Translations under genes and position numbers: made by a program
Origin: Malurus cyaneus samueli
Lineage: Eukaryota > Chordata > Aves > Passeriformes > Maluridae
Reading direction: 5' to 3'
Assembly: GCA_009741485.1 (NCBI GenBank)
Contig: CM019216.1
Location: 45,273,361-45,337,360 of the forward strand
DNA: 64,000 bases
Shown: positions 40,101 through 54,500 of the stretch, in pieces
Layout: each line of letters opens with the position of its first letter
Numbering within the stretch: position 1 is the stretch's first letter
The notes under the pieces: model-generated
What the model saw: the letters and a program-made list of their open reading frames with translations, nothing else
Told to the model about the DNA's origin: nothing
Databases searched by the model: none

Positions 40101-43100
40101 GTGCAAGCCCCAGGGCACAGGGACAGGAGGATATGTCTGGATGTTTCCTGCTCCTCATTCAGCCATATGACCCTAGCAAGATTAACAGCTTTGATTTTGA
40201 GAAGAAGCCTCAGTATGCCAAGCATCAGAAGTGAGAAGATTGATAACTTGAAAGTATGGTTATAGTTCATTTAATAAATATTAAAAGCTTGAAAAAACCT
40301 CCCCCCTCTTAAACTCCTCATTTTCTGTCTACAAATTTTCAATACAGGCATATAACGTTGAGAAGAAATGGACTGTGGGAATTTTAAATCTGAAATGGAT
40401 TTATTTTTTAAATTATCAGTACATGACTAGGAGCCCCTAATGGAAATTTTGTAAATGCCATACCTACTGAAAGTAATAGTGAAAGTCTGATTTGCAGTTT
40501 AATTCCAATCATTCTGATGAAATCAAAAGAGATGAAGATTAGCAATAGATCAGCTGGAACAGAAAACTTCTGTTCTCATTCTGTCATATAATTTTGAATT
40601 CCCACTTTGATCTGGGTGGACATAGATGGTGGGACTGTTACCTGTTAAGTTATAGGACACTTCTGTTTCTTAAGTATTAAAGTGCTACACAGATACCACT
40701 TTACATAAAAATGTGCATAAATGAAGTCTCTGTCACATGCCTGACAAAATCAGCCAAGCTGCAGGGAAACTGTGATGGGAATAGAGATTATCTGCTAAAT
40801 TTGATGGATTGTGATGTAGGATCTCCAATGACAACTTAGAAGCATCCTCTTGACTATTTGCATATAAATGCCATTTTTTCCCATGATATAGGAGAAGTGG
40901 TATACTGACGTGAAAAAGTAAAGTCGAAATCAAGGATCTGGTTCTGCTAAGACTTTCTCAAAACACTTATTTCTATATATAGTGTATATTTCTGTTACTG
41001 TCTTAAAGGAACTAAAAAAAAAGTCCAGTGAAAATCTTTCCTTTATCAAGAAAATGTCAAGTTTCCATCATGAAATGCTTAAGAACAGACAGTATCCACT
41101 GTTAAGGTTGCGTAGGATTGGTATACAACTCATAATGTTTCTCCTTCGTAAGTTTTGAATTCTTTTTCTTTTTAATTTATCATTTTCATAATTATGTTTT
41201 CTGTAGACTAGCTAGAAGTTAATAAGCATGTAAAAGACTTGAATAGTGTCTTTTCAAGGTGTCCTTTCTATCAGAGGACCTAGTGCAGAATTAGTTTTCA
41301 CGTTAAGAACAGTAGAGCACTAAAGCAAGCAATGGCGCTCATCCTTGTTGTGAGATTTGTCATTCTCTCTCAAAGCAGCAGAGCATTTCCAGTTTTGGCC
41401 TCCTCCAGGCAACAAATTTCTCGCTCTGCCTTCTTATTCTCAGGGCGCATCCATTACTAAGTAATTTTTTTATAAATTGTGTTCTAAAGCAGTATCAATT
41501 TTTCTTTGCATAAAAGCATGTACTCTGCTGGTGGCAGATTCTGCATGACCTTTTAAGCTTCTGACCCCCACTGGCTACGCACTTAAAACAACTTTTTTTT
41601 GAGAAGCTACATCTTCCTGAAGGCCACAAGTACATCTTATCTGATATTTTTTGGCCCTGATTACTGTATTGAAATTCCTTGCCTATTTATCATATTTTTT
41701 GACTGATTACTTTCAGAGGAGCATCCATAAAATGCCAAGCATGATGGAAGTTGGCAAAGACAACTGGTGCTGTGTTGGAACCTGTGCTAAGCTGTTCAGC
41801 ATGAGGTGTCACAGAAATAGATTATGCAGCTTTTTTTTTGGGGGGGGGAGGGGCTCAGCCAAAGAGTTGTGTGATGGATTGCTGGCTCCTCAGGAATCAG
41901 ATTACTGATACATGCAGAGCCTTGCTGCTGTTCTTGTCACTCACATTGTCAACTGGAGGGAAAAATGCTTGAGTGTAGTGCTTTGATGGAAAACCTAGGC
42001 AGGGATTGCTGTTCAGGTTGCTATTCAGGGATGGTAACTAAGAGGCAGGACAAATTTTCATGAAAGTGATAGGAGGGCACTGAAGGAAGAATTTTCATGT
42101 GATGTGAAGATACTTAAACATATGTTCTCTATAAGGTTTAAAATATTCATTTGTTTGTCAGCCATCCATATTGGGTCATCTTTTTGCTCTCCTACTACCC
42201 AGTTGTCTTCGAATTTAGTATTGGTGAAATTGCAATTTATGTTTTCATGAAAAACGGTAGATGGTACATTCGTGTCTCCACCTCCCTGGAGTCTGCCTTC
42301 AGCTCTCTGCAGACTGCCAAACTGCAGTAGGTCTCAGGAGCTCAATACATCTAAGTCTTTAAACAAGAATTTAGGTGCTTTTAAAATGAAATTTGAGAGA
42401 CTGAAAAAGAGGTTAATCAGTAAACTAATTTTCTCAGGACTGGGCATTATATTGTCTGCACCGCTCTTGTACCACAGCTAGCAGTCAACTTCTTGCAAGA
42501 CTGGAACCTCTAACACCTTACCAGGAGTTAACACCGTACCAGGAGTTCAAACTTGCTAGAGGGAGATAGGAAAGAATATGGAAGATGGCCTTAGTGAGCC
42601 TGGTGGGTAGGGGAGCTTCCCTGGGCATAGGATGGTGAGTGTTTACTGTATTCTGTTAAAAGGCATTCACAAGAGTCAACAGACCCTTGTTAGTTTGCTG
42701 ATCAACTACGTCTTTTAGCTGGCCAGAGTTTCACTACTGGCACATTTCACATTTTTTTATGCCATACATTTCTGCCCACTATGCAAGGCAATGCCTGCAC
42801 TATAATGCTTTAGACTAGTTTCTCCAGAGTACCTTGATCTCTCATGGTAAAATCTCAAGTGACTCATGTTTTACTGTTCAAAAGCAGGTTTCTTTGTTCC
42901 TCTTGCAAAGAATAACGATACTGCATAAGTTGAATGGTGTTGCTTCGTTATGTTCTTGAGAGCTCCTGTATTCAGTGGTCAAGAAAATGTTAAAATTAGT
43001 TATATAAATGTGGTTATTCGACACTTGGCTTCTCTTGGCTGCAGTAGACTGTCTTGTGTTTAGAGGGTAGGGCTGTAAAAGATTGACAAAATTCTTGAAT

Positions 43101-45539
43101 GTTGTATCTTTTTTGTTTTTTTTCCTTTTTATTATCTTTTTATTTCATTATTCATTTATTTCATTATTATATTTTCATTTCATTTTCATATCTCTTGCTC
43201 TCTGTCTTGGCTCAGTGAAGCTTAATTCTCTGGCCAGCCTTGTACACTGCAGAAAGCAGGAGAAGGTGTGTAGTGGTCATCTCAAGGAAGCAGAGACAGA
43301 GCCCTCCTCATACACCAGATTTGGAGCATAACCAGACTCTGTGTTTGTGGGCTGTTTTTCTGCCTTCCCATTCCCTTTTCCATGTCTGCTGGCAGGTGCT
43401 GTTAAGCAACTGCTTTGCTAAAGATACGAATTACTGGCCATGAAGAGTTGCACTTAAGTAGGTGTGATGTTTGTTGATCTGTAGCAATAATCTGTTTTCC
43501 TTAATGGGTTTTCTGATGTAGGTGATGCCTTTTGAACTGAGTTTTCTTTGCTAAATTTACCCTGTACTATTTGCACTGCTGCATGTGCAGGACAGGGGCT
43601 GCTCTGCTTGCTCCTGACCGGAATGCAGTAATTACAGACAGCAGAGGATGAAAAGGGCTCTTTATCGGCGAACCTGGCTGCCCTAAACACTGTGCACCAG
43701 CAGCTTTTTATTGGCAGATTAAATGTCAGGTACCTGGCTTTAGAACTGACTCCTGCTGTGTTATGATGAATACTGGTACTTTCCCAGCTCACAGTAAAAG
43801 TGCCTGGAGTACACTAGTGCTTTAAAACCTAATATTTGAAATAGTCTGCAATATTATGAAGCTTTTGTCATCTTTCCATATAGCCCACCTGAAAGCATTT
43901 CTGCCTTGGAGCAGATTCTTAACATGTACATGAAATTAGCTTGAGCTCTACAAAAAAGAGCCATGTGTTCTCTGTGCAGAACGAGAGCATTTGCAGTAAA
44001 GACAAGTTATGAGAATAAATAACTTTACCATTCTCTTGAATGCAACATCTTTATAGTATTTTTCATATAAGCAGTGGCAAAGGAAGTTTTCAAAATGCAG
44101 TCTTCTGAGATGCTAGCATGAGCCATAAAGGGTAAATCCAAGTTGTAGTATGGAGATTCTGATTTTTATTTGTTTTAATGTGTCTGATACTACCCCTCAA
44201 ATCCATCAGGAAACTTGTTTCTCCTTTAGGAGAAGTGCTCTGATGGTTGATGTGCACTCTTGTCCCAAAGACCCCTTCTTTTCTTCACTCCTGCGCCCTG
44301 ACATGTGTTTTTCCAATGCAGGCAAATAATTACATGCTTGTGCAGTTTCTGGTACTCTGATGAGAACATAAATCACAAGGTTCACTGTAGTTCCATGCTT
44401 GATGTTGTAACTTTTATCAGTCTGCAGTGCAGATGCTGTAATTACAAAGGGAAAATTACATCACTTTTCCAGGTGCTGCCTTGATAAAAATGTAGATCCT
44501 GAACTCGTTGATGCTGTATTTCCATTAGATTGATTGGGAGAGACAAGGGGAGAAGGTATAATGCCCCACTGACCTTTTCACTCTCCACACTTGTGCCATT
44601 TCTTTGACAATTAAGGTCAATAACTGCTCTGTGCCTTGCTTGTTGTGGATGTGTGGCAAGGTTTTAGTCTCTTACAGCCAGATAATACAGAAAGGAGGGT
44701 TTTTAGGGTAGGCAGGCATTTAAACAGGCTTATAGGCATAACCTGTATCTGTACTGATACAGATCTTTTACACTTGATGTGTAAATTGTCGACTCAAATC
44801 AGCCCAGCTGAACTTTTTGTCACCAGGCTCTTCCCAGGTCTGTACAGCTGCTATGGCACAACTTTACACTTGCAGCTTACTAATGGTCTGGAGTGGTGGA
44901 TAAAAAATGTGTCAGAAAAAACATGCTTTTCAAAATGAAACTTTTCTGTCATCTTAATACATGGGTGAGGAAGATATTTGGCACGTTTTTCTAATGGAAT
45001 TAACATACCTCATTTCATTGCTTCAATTAAATAGAGCTGTGGCAAATACATACTCTTAGACAGAGAGATTCAGATTAGGGTTTTGGTGTTTTTTTTTTTT
45101 TTGCTCAGAAGGTTTGAAAGGAGTTTGAGTGCATTAATTTGAAATGCTCTGAAGTAGCTAATTATTTTACAGATTATTCTCTAATGGATTTGTAGGCCTA
45201 TTTTTTCCCAGTGATTGCATCATTAATGACTGCATGCTGTTAGCAGATTATGGAGTCCAGTTAATAAATGCATTTATATATTAAACACCTGACAATGTAA
45301 ATGCGCATTTGTTCATCATTTGATTTTAGTGAGCTGTTGTGTATTTAGTCGTACACATCACACTGCTAAAATCAGTCAGGCATTACACAGTCTTAATGAA
45401 GAAGAGTGTTAACAAACCTGCTATAAACATCTCTTAGAGGTTGGCATTTTACTCTGGAGTCTTAAAAAAGAAAAAGTGAAGGAAGAATAAATTTGAAGAA
45501 TGGATATAAAGCAAATGAGAAGTTAACAGTTTTAATTTG

Positions 45540-45570
<31 letters not shown>

Positions 45571-48500
45571 TGCGTAGCCTCTACAGCTTCTATCTGTGAA
45601 CATATCCTGAATGAATAATTTTTGTTGATTTAGATTCTTTGGGATTTTTGGAATAAAAGAATGATTCACTTGATAACTTTAAGAAGAGTTGCTTTCAGAT
45701 ATATTTTTGCTGTACCCTTACAGCAATCTTTGGATGATTGTCTAGTATGCCAGTCTCTAAAGGCTGCAGAAATACTGTCTGACAGGTGTGTCAGGTGAGA
45801 GATGCTTAACAACTGCTCGGTGCATTGGGGCAGATTTTGGGTTCACGCAATTCAGTACAACAATCCTAAACCACTGAATCATATGAGCTTGTGGAGGTTT
45901 TTTTTTAATCACCATTCATCACATTTATCACCATGATATTACCTAATAGTGTCAATTTGAAGTTGGATTTCTCTACTAGACTCTAGCTTCTGATCAAGTG
46001 GGCCAAAGCTTTCCTATCTGTCTGGACTAGAGACTTGAAGCATAGCAAAGCTATGACACACAATTTTTTTTAAAGTAATACTCTATTAATAAACTTTTTT
46101 TTTGTGAATTAGCTTACTCAATTGGAAAAAAAGAGGTATTTCAGGTCAGCTACAGAATTTTCTTCACTTTTCTCACCAAACTAGAAAAGAAAATGGTTTT
46201 GAATAAATGTTTAGTTTAATCTGCCATGCTTTACCTGTTTTTTTTTTCGTACTACAATAGTACTACTTTTTGGTTTTGCAGATGTCTTTAACTTTCTTGA
46301 CAAGCTCTTACAAACTTGGCAAGTATTAGTTGCTCAGACAGGTTTACCAAGTTGCCTTTCGCAGGTCATGCTGAGCAGAGGCCATGATGTGGTGCTTGGT
46401 GCACTTGTGACTGACTGGCAGCTCTTATTCTGTAGATCTCCAACTCATCAATACCCACAGACTATTTTTGGAAGCTTCTAAAAATGACAAGCAGTATAGG
46501 AATTTTCTGCCTATGTTTTGATAAGGCACTAAAGTTTCCAGGATCTGTGTGACAACACCGCTGTCCAAAGATTCCTGCACAGTTTTGTGTGGCTCGTACT
46601 CCTTGCTCAGTTTGAAAGAGAAGTACATTATTAAACATGACAGCGACAACTCCTTTAACTCTCTGGGCCACACAGGGCAGCATCACCCGGGCTGTCCCCC
46701 GAGGGCTTGTGCACAGAGCAGTGAAGTCAGCCACAGTTTAATTGGGGTGCCTGCCCAAGCTTTGGCTCCTGTTTTGGGTGCTCTGTCAGGATCAGCCTTG
46801 CTATCTCCGTGCTGTATTTCTGCGCTGTAGCCATAACTATTGATGTTCTGTTTGCTACAGACACACAGAGCAGCAGCAGCCAAATTGTGCAAAATACACT
46901 CTGGGGATCATTCCTGCTGACTAATGAAATGGTGTTATTTTTGATTAAAACAATGTGTGTTGGAGCACTGGCAAGGAGCACACTGGTGTTTGTGATTTTT
47001 ACAGGCACTGAAGGTGATCCAGGGTATTATAAACTGGTGTGCCCTGTCTCAGTATCTGGCAAACTGATTAAACTGAAAAAGAAAATACTGCTATCAAGCA
47101 GCTGGAAAATCATGATGAGGTTAAAATAGCATGACTTCCTCAAAGGCAGCCTGTGCTTTGATAGTTAATCTTCTTGAATTGTTTTAATGCAGCAATAGAG
47201 GAGCAAATAAAGGTAAATGGCTGGTACAGTTTATGAAAATAAGGGAAGGTCAATGAAGCGTAGAGCTATTACAGTAGAGAGCAGAACAGAAAAGAGTGAA
47301 GGCAATTAGACCTGCCGTATAAGACTCTAATATCTTTGATGCAGAACAACTACCTTGCCTGAAATCTGTATCCATAGAAATTATAACAATTTTTAATTAT
47401 GGTTGTAGTATCAAAAAAAAACCCTCAAATAATTGTAGGAGGAAAGTTGTAAAGGGAAATCCTGAACAATTCTAAGTATTTTGGTGTTTAGAGTGAAATT
47501 AGCTTTAATGTTTTTAAGAGGTTGAATGGAAATGTTTTTCATACTCTGACTAGCTTTGGTAATCCATACCCATGAAAGAATTAAAATAGACAGAAAATGT
47601 GAAGGGTGCCTGTATTTGAGATAAATTTTGAATCTGTGAATTTGTCCAAGAGTGGGATTTAGATGCTCTTGGTTACTTATAAAGAATTTGTGTTGCGAAC
47701 TATTGAGCTTTCTCTTTTCACCCTAAAATATGATGTACCCTAGCTATTAAAAAGTTAAATTTTCATTTTAAAAGCCTTTGAAAAGTTAAAAAGCTACTGT
47801 TTTCTCGTTGATTTCTCTTAGTCTGATTAATTCATTTAACTATTTCTTGGCTGATCCTTGCTTTTGCTGATGAAAAGTGTGAGAGCCAAGGAGGAGGCTC
47901 TGCTGCCAGTGCTCAGGGAGGCACTCCCATGGTGTCTGCTCAGATGAAGAGGTGCTTGACCCAGAATGGCTGTAAGATGTAAAGTCATGCTGATGAGCAT
48001 CAGATGTAAACTCACGACAGACAATTTTGCTGATGTTTCTCTTTGTGATGGCACAAATTTGATTTGGGGTCAGGGATGCCTTCCAGAAGGATGCCCAGCT
48101 TTGCCTTGAACATAGCACAGATGGAAAACATGGCATCTTCCTCAGCTGTTTGCCTCAACAGCTAGGATTAATTTTTCTGGATTTTCTCTGCATTTTCTCG
48201 ACTTAATTAAAGAATACTTTGCCAGGGAATAGTCTCTTTTTATAAGAACATTTATAGAGTTTAATCAGGCTTTTTTTTTAATACTAAACCAATTACACTT
48301 TCACAGTGAGGCACATTCCAAGATCTGTAGCCTTTTTACTGACTTTTTATTAGATTGCCTTTTCTGCATTTTCTGAGTCTTTGGAGAAGGGGTTGCATCA
48401 AGCGAGCCGTGGCCAGCAGGTTGAGGGAGGTGATTCTGCCCCTCTGCTCTTGGGGGAGCGCACTTGGAGTACTGACCAGCTCTGTGGCCCCCAACACCAG

Positions 48501-51500
48501 AAGGGTGTGGAGCTGTTGGAGTGAGCCCAGGGGATGCCACAAAGATGATCAGAGAAGTGGAACACCTCTCCTATGAAGACAGGCTGACAGAGTCAGGGTT
48601 GTTTAGCCTGGAAAAGAGAAGGCTCCAGTGGGACTTCATAGCACCTTCCAGTACCTAAAGGGGGCTGCAAGAGAGCTGGAGCGTTTCTACAAAGGCATGT
48701 AGAGATAGGACAAGGGATAATGGCTTTAAACTGAAAAAGTTAGATTTAGATTAGGTACTAAAGGGGAATTCTTGACGGTGAGGTTGGTGAGGCATGGAAC
48801 AGGTTGTCCAGAGAAGTTGTGGATGCCTCATCCCTTGGAGTGTTCAAGGCCAGGTTGGATGGGGCTTTGAGCAGCTTTGTCTGGTGAAAAGTGTCCCTGC
48901 CCATGACACAGGGTTAGGAACAGATCATCTTTAAGGTTCCTTCCAAACCAAACCATTCTGTGATTCTAAAATACGTAGCACAAGGATGCACAGTATTTCG
49001 AAACTAGTCATAGAAGTGCCTCTCACAAAACCAGCCACCTTTTCCTCCCACGTTTAGCCCTGGTTCTGGCTTCTTTGTTCTTACCTCCTGTTTGTTTGGG
49101 GTTTTCTTTTAAATTTATTTAACACTTGAGTGACTTGGGTAGCTACTATTTCTACATTTATACCTGCCAAACATGTCTTTTATCCCAGATCCAGTAATTA
49201 AAAGATTACATTGTTATAATTGTGGATTAGATTTGGAGAGGATTATTACTTTACATAAGTATATGTGTGCAAAAGCACTGGATTACAATATATCTTATTT
49301 AATAGACTATACCTTCGCAAAGGTTATCAATTTTGCTTTTTATATGTTAAATATTATTTTAACACACCAAAATTCTTTGTCCAAAAAGACTGCCACAGCT
49401 GTAAGCATTATAAGATCATGTTCTTTTGCAGCTCAGATAAATTACTAATTACACAGCTGAACTCTAATCCAAAGTCATATTTCAGTGTGTAAAATGATAA
49501 CTAAGATTGTCCAGTGAAATGTTGTGGTGCGTAGTGCATGACCTCTTATCCTTCTAAAGGAAGATATGTTGATCATATTGTTTGATATTTAGAATTTTTG
49601 TACACTCAGAGAAAAGGATTTTCAAATAGTTTGGGATTCCCCTTCCCTGAATCCTTGCTGTCAGCTTGGGTATTTGTCAAATGCTTTTCATTTTGTGAAT
49701 CTCTTTAGCGCTTTAGGTTGGACTTAGATCCCAGTACTGAGCTAGTTTTTCCTCTCAGCTGCAGCATCATGATGTAAATCATGTCACAGTGTTGCTGCTG
49801 TGAGAAAGTAGCCTGGTGTCTTGTTTGATCCCATCAGGATGTAGCAGATACCTGCCCCCAACTCCCTTGGACTGATGAATGGAGTTGATTCATTTTCATC
49901 TGCAGCCAAGACTCTTACCCCCTTTTTTACTTGCTAGAACTGGCAGCTGTTGAAATGAGGTTTTGGCTTTTACTCAGAAACGTTTGGTACAAATGTGATG
50001 TACAGGTGTGTTACGCTCTGCTTTCCCTTTTGGTTTGCCTGCCCACCACCACTTGAGAATTTGAGTGCACTCATTAGAGGCAGAACATGATGATGGATGA
50101 GTACTCCCCAGTGAACAAAACCCTTCCTGCTAAGATTTCACTCCAAAGAACATTTTGAAATGTGACAAATTCACTCCCATGTCTCATTGTTCAGGATTAT
50201 TATTCCTTCAGGAGCACAGTCTTGCAGTAGAAACCTAGATATCTTGTGATTTCTGCTGCAATCAAGCGTTGCAAGTTTAATTTACAAATTAAACAAGTTG
50301 CCCAGAGCAGCTGTGGATGCCCCATCCCCAGAAGTGTTCAAACCTGGGTTTGGGTTTGGCTGGTGTAGTGCAAGGTGTCCCTGCCCATGGAATGATGGTT
50401 GAAACTACATGATCTTTAAAGTGATTTCAACCCAAATCACTCTATGAAATTTGGAAAAGAACTTGCTCAAATGCTCCCAGTTAAAACCCCATTTTTGATC
50501 TAAAATTGCTGTGGTCTGTATCTGATCACAATAATATTTGGTTCATTATCTTCCAATCTGCAGCTTGCAAACTTGCTGCTTTCCTGTGACAGTGATGTAT
50601 GATCCATGGCATGTAACTGGAGTTAGCATTTACACTGAGCTTAGTGATTTAAGTGCAGTTAATCTCTTTATTAATGCTGATGAGTAGTCCACATGATCGT
50701 TTGTATTTCTAGTTGACACAGAGAGAGCATTCGGTTAATTGCATGGTGAAAGCTAGAATGTGTCTTTTTACCCTAATTACAACTATTTCTAACAGTTACT
50801 ACTGTATTTTATAATTCACAACAAGTAGAAATAATGGAGAAAACACGCTATGTACCACATTTGAAACAATTAGCATTTATCTCACTATTACCTTAATGTG
50901 TGGAACTCTCTCCTGCAACTTGATAAGATAGTATCACTGAAAAACAAGCCAAGTTGCCTCACTCTGCTTTGGCCAATATCTCTGTATGTGAACAAAATCG
51001 CACCAGATCTTCACATCTTTGCTCTTTTCTCAACAGATTGTGATGACCTTGTGATTTCTCCTTGGCCTTTACATTGCAGACTGTCCATTCATATAATTGG
51101 CCTGGCACAACTCCTTCTGCTTAAAGGAGGTTCCTCCCCTCTGCCCTCACCCCGTATTAAGAAGTGGTGTGGAGTGTTTTGGCAAAGCTGCTGACTCAAT
51201 TAAGAAATGCTGTCAGAATTGCCTTTCTTTTTGAGAAGACAAATTGGTACTTACACATCTGGGAGCAAAACCAATATAACATGTTACTGAATGTTAAATT
51301 TTCTACCTGAAGATTTATTAAGTGTTCTTTAGTTCTGAATATTTAAAGGATAATTGTATTTCTGGAGTTGTCTGTGTTTGAGGTACAAATCACCAAGCGT
51401 TTTAATTCAGGCCAAGTAATTGTATCGCTTTGATTGATTGCATATTTAAGGCAAAAAGAGTACTTTTTAATCCAGGCTGAACATTTTAGTTGGTTTTCTC

Positions 51501-54500
51501 TTGATTAAAAGTGTCTCATGGTGACGTATTATCAAAAAGAGTTTTTTTCACTATCTTCTTAGATAGTGAAAAAGATATCACAAAGTAAGAGCTCTTCAGT
51601 GTTTTTTCCTGTTACTTTACACAGGAAATGCATTGTGAAAATTGCATGCCCTCCTAAAATGGCTGAAAGGGAAAGCTAGGGATTATACAGATATATATAC
51701 ACACACACAAATATGCACACATATAAGTATCTATTTATTTCCAGAGGACAATGTTTTCAGATACTTCAGAAATATCATTGCCACACCATCACTTGCAGGC
51801 TAGACAGAGCCCCACTGCTGTGCAGTAACTGGTGAGCGTCCCAGGGTGTGCCAACGGAGGGTGTTGCTTCCTCTGGATTCACTGATTCTTGTTTTCAGGT
51901 CAAATTTTCTCCATCTTAAATTTCCTGGATGTGTGCACTCCCTTTCCTGGCTGCCATATTATGGACAACTGTAATTAGATGCTGGCTTTGGATAGGAAGT
52001 TGCATCTTTAGGGGAAAGTAGCAGGAAGTTTCTAAGTCACTTTGTTAAACCGATGGAGTCGGAGCATCATAAATCCTGCAGTTGGTGTGGGGAAGGACAG
52101 AAGCTGATCTCGTTTGCAGAGCTTGAGGCTTGGTGTTTCACATTACGGGCAGTTGTTTAACAGGGATGAGGCTGTAGAGGGTCTGTGAGATTACAGTGAA
52201 GGTGGGAATAATTGTGATGGACACAGGACAGACAGAATGAATGAGCAAGCCCTGCTAGAGCCAGGTTCAGCTATGTGTAGCAGAAACGGAGAGAACAGCT
52301 GCCTGAAAAACCATTGTGTGAAAAATGCCACATTTTGGAAAAGGGAGCAGTGTGAAAAAGTGTGCATGTTAAACAAAAAAAAAAACCCCACAAAAAAACA
52401 ACCAAAACAAAAAATAAAGAGAGAAAGCAGGCACTCTTGGGGAGCTGTCGATGGCCCAGCAAAGATGGACAGACCGAACCCCCTCCTATGTAAATAAGTT
52501 GTGCTATAGTAACTGGTACAGCCAGGCAGCAATGGAAAGCAGTTTTCTCAAGCAGGCAGTTGCCAGAGATGCAAATTGAGTGATGAATTTCAGTGGCCAG
52601 TCACCCAGTGTTTTCAAATTACGCTTTTTGGCCAATGATCTGTGCATGATTTGAACATCCAGCAACATTTTCATACCAGTATGGATGCAGTGAGTGATGC
52701 TGCTGGTGCTTCAGCTGTGCTGCTGCAGTTCAAATGACAGCCCCACTAGTGCAGAAGAGATGAAAGCAACTGACAGGCACAGCTGGCCAGTGACACAGTC
52801 GCCTTCAGGCTTTGAACATGGTGCTGGGCAGCAGAAAATAAGCTGTGTTATGTGGAAGAGAGGTGCAAGAAAAACAAGGCCCGAGATCTCATAAAAAACC
52901 TCAGCCCACCATCTGATAACCTTTCTGTCAAAAGCTAGGGAGAAATGATTTCATGTCTCTGTCTCAGCTTCTCCAGACACAGAGTGGAGATATGAAAAAT
53001 ACTTGGTGCAGTAATGTGGTGTGTGAGAGGTCTTCCTGCAGAGAGGAGTCCCATGCTGGCGTTTGTTCTTGACGAGGACCTTTTGAAATTCTGATACAGT
53101 GACAGCTGTTCACCTGGATACCTCTCTGGGATGTGGAGATCTGTGGTAGACTTTATAATAAATATATTAAATATTAATTTGGTTATAAATATGTTCTTCT
53201 TGTGCAGTGAGCCTTACCCACTAACCAAGATTGCAGTGTTCAGAGGAGAATAAATTGCAGTTCTTGTCATTATTCAAGAAGTTGGATATTTCGTGTGTTT
53301 CTGTTGCTGAGGTTCATTTTATTTCAAATAGATGAGTATAGCAACAATGAGGTAATTGCATTTTCTGGTGATTAACATTGCCCTGGTGTAAAGTATAAGA
53401 GACGCAGCCTCCAAGAGCCCTGTCTTCCAAAGTTACCCTATCACATGGCCCATTGGCAGAGGCAAATGAAGTTAAGTAATTTAATTAGCTATGATTAGCA
53501 TTTAAAGCTGTCTACCCAGAAACCAGTGAAGTGGTTCACAATTCATGCTGTATTATTTCACGTAAGGCTTTAACAATGTTAGTTGAAGGCAGTCTAGTTC
53601 AGGGAGGCAGTAATCCAATCTGTGCTCCTCCATGAATTCCTAGTTTGAAGCAGTAATGAGCAAAGAAGGTTGTTATTAGGCAGCTGTTACATGGTGTAAC
53701 AGTGTACATGGTGAGTGTGAATGGTGAGTGTGTAGGTGACAGGACAGCTGTAGATGTGACAGAAAGGGTCATCCTGGGTGGTGCTGAGCTGCCACTTGGC
53801 TTGGCAGGAGCAGAGCTCACCCTGGCTGGCCTCATGCCTCCGCCTGGCATGGAATGGTGCTGGGAGAAGGTGTGGGAAAGGCTGCTTTCCTCCCACTTCC
53901 CTTGTCCATGCGGCAGTTTAACACAAGCCTGGCTCTCTGAATTGCAAATTTGGCTTCTTCAGAAGCGATTAATTCAGTTAGGAAAGCCAACACCCCCCAT
54001 CCCACCCCCTGTCGCAGCTTTAAAGGACGTGCCAGTTGGGCACGCCGCAAAAGCCATTTACAGTTGGAATAAAGCAGGACCTGGGGTGGCGGTGCCAGGC
54101 CCAGCTCCTTTTTGAAACCCCAGGAAAGGCTGCTGCAGTGTGGGTGCCTGTCTGTACTCTTTTGTGCATTAACATACGTGCCAACTGGGCAAGTGTGGGC
54201 AAAGGCAGAGCCTGGCTTAATGGAGCACAAAGCAAATGTCAGCTAAATAGGTTTTCTTTATCTTAATAAATGATGAGATGCTGGCTGGGGTACAGCCGTG
54301 CTGGATTGTGGAGCAGCAGTTTCCAGCCCTGCTCTCTGCCATCCACCCCAGCTGGTTACTGAGGGGGCACTGCCAACCAATGGCATCTCCCTCAGGAGCA
54401 GGTCAGGGCTGCCACCTGGATATCCCATCAGAAACACTCGGGGTGCACTCAGCAAAGTTGCCTCCTGAAAGCCTAGTTGCACAATTTTCCACCAGGCCTA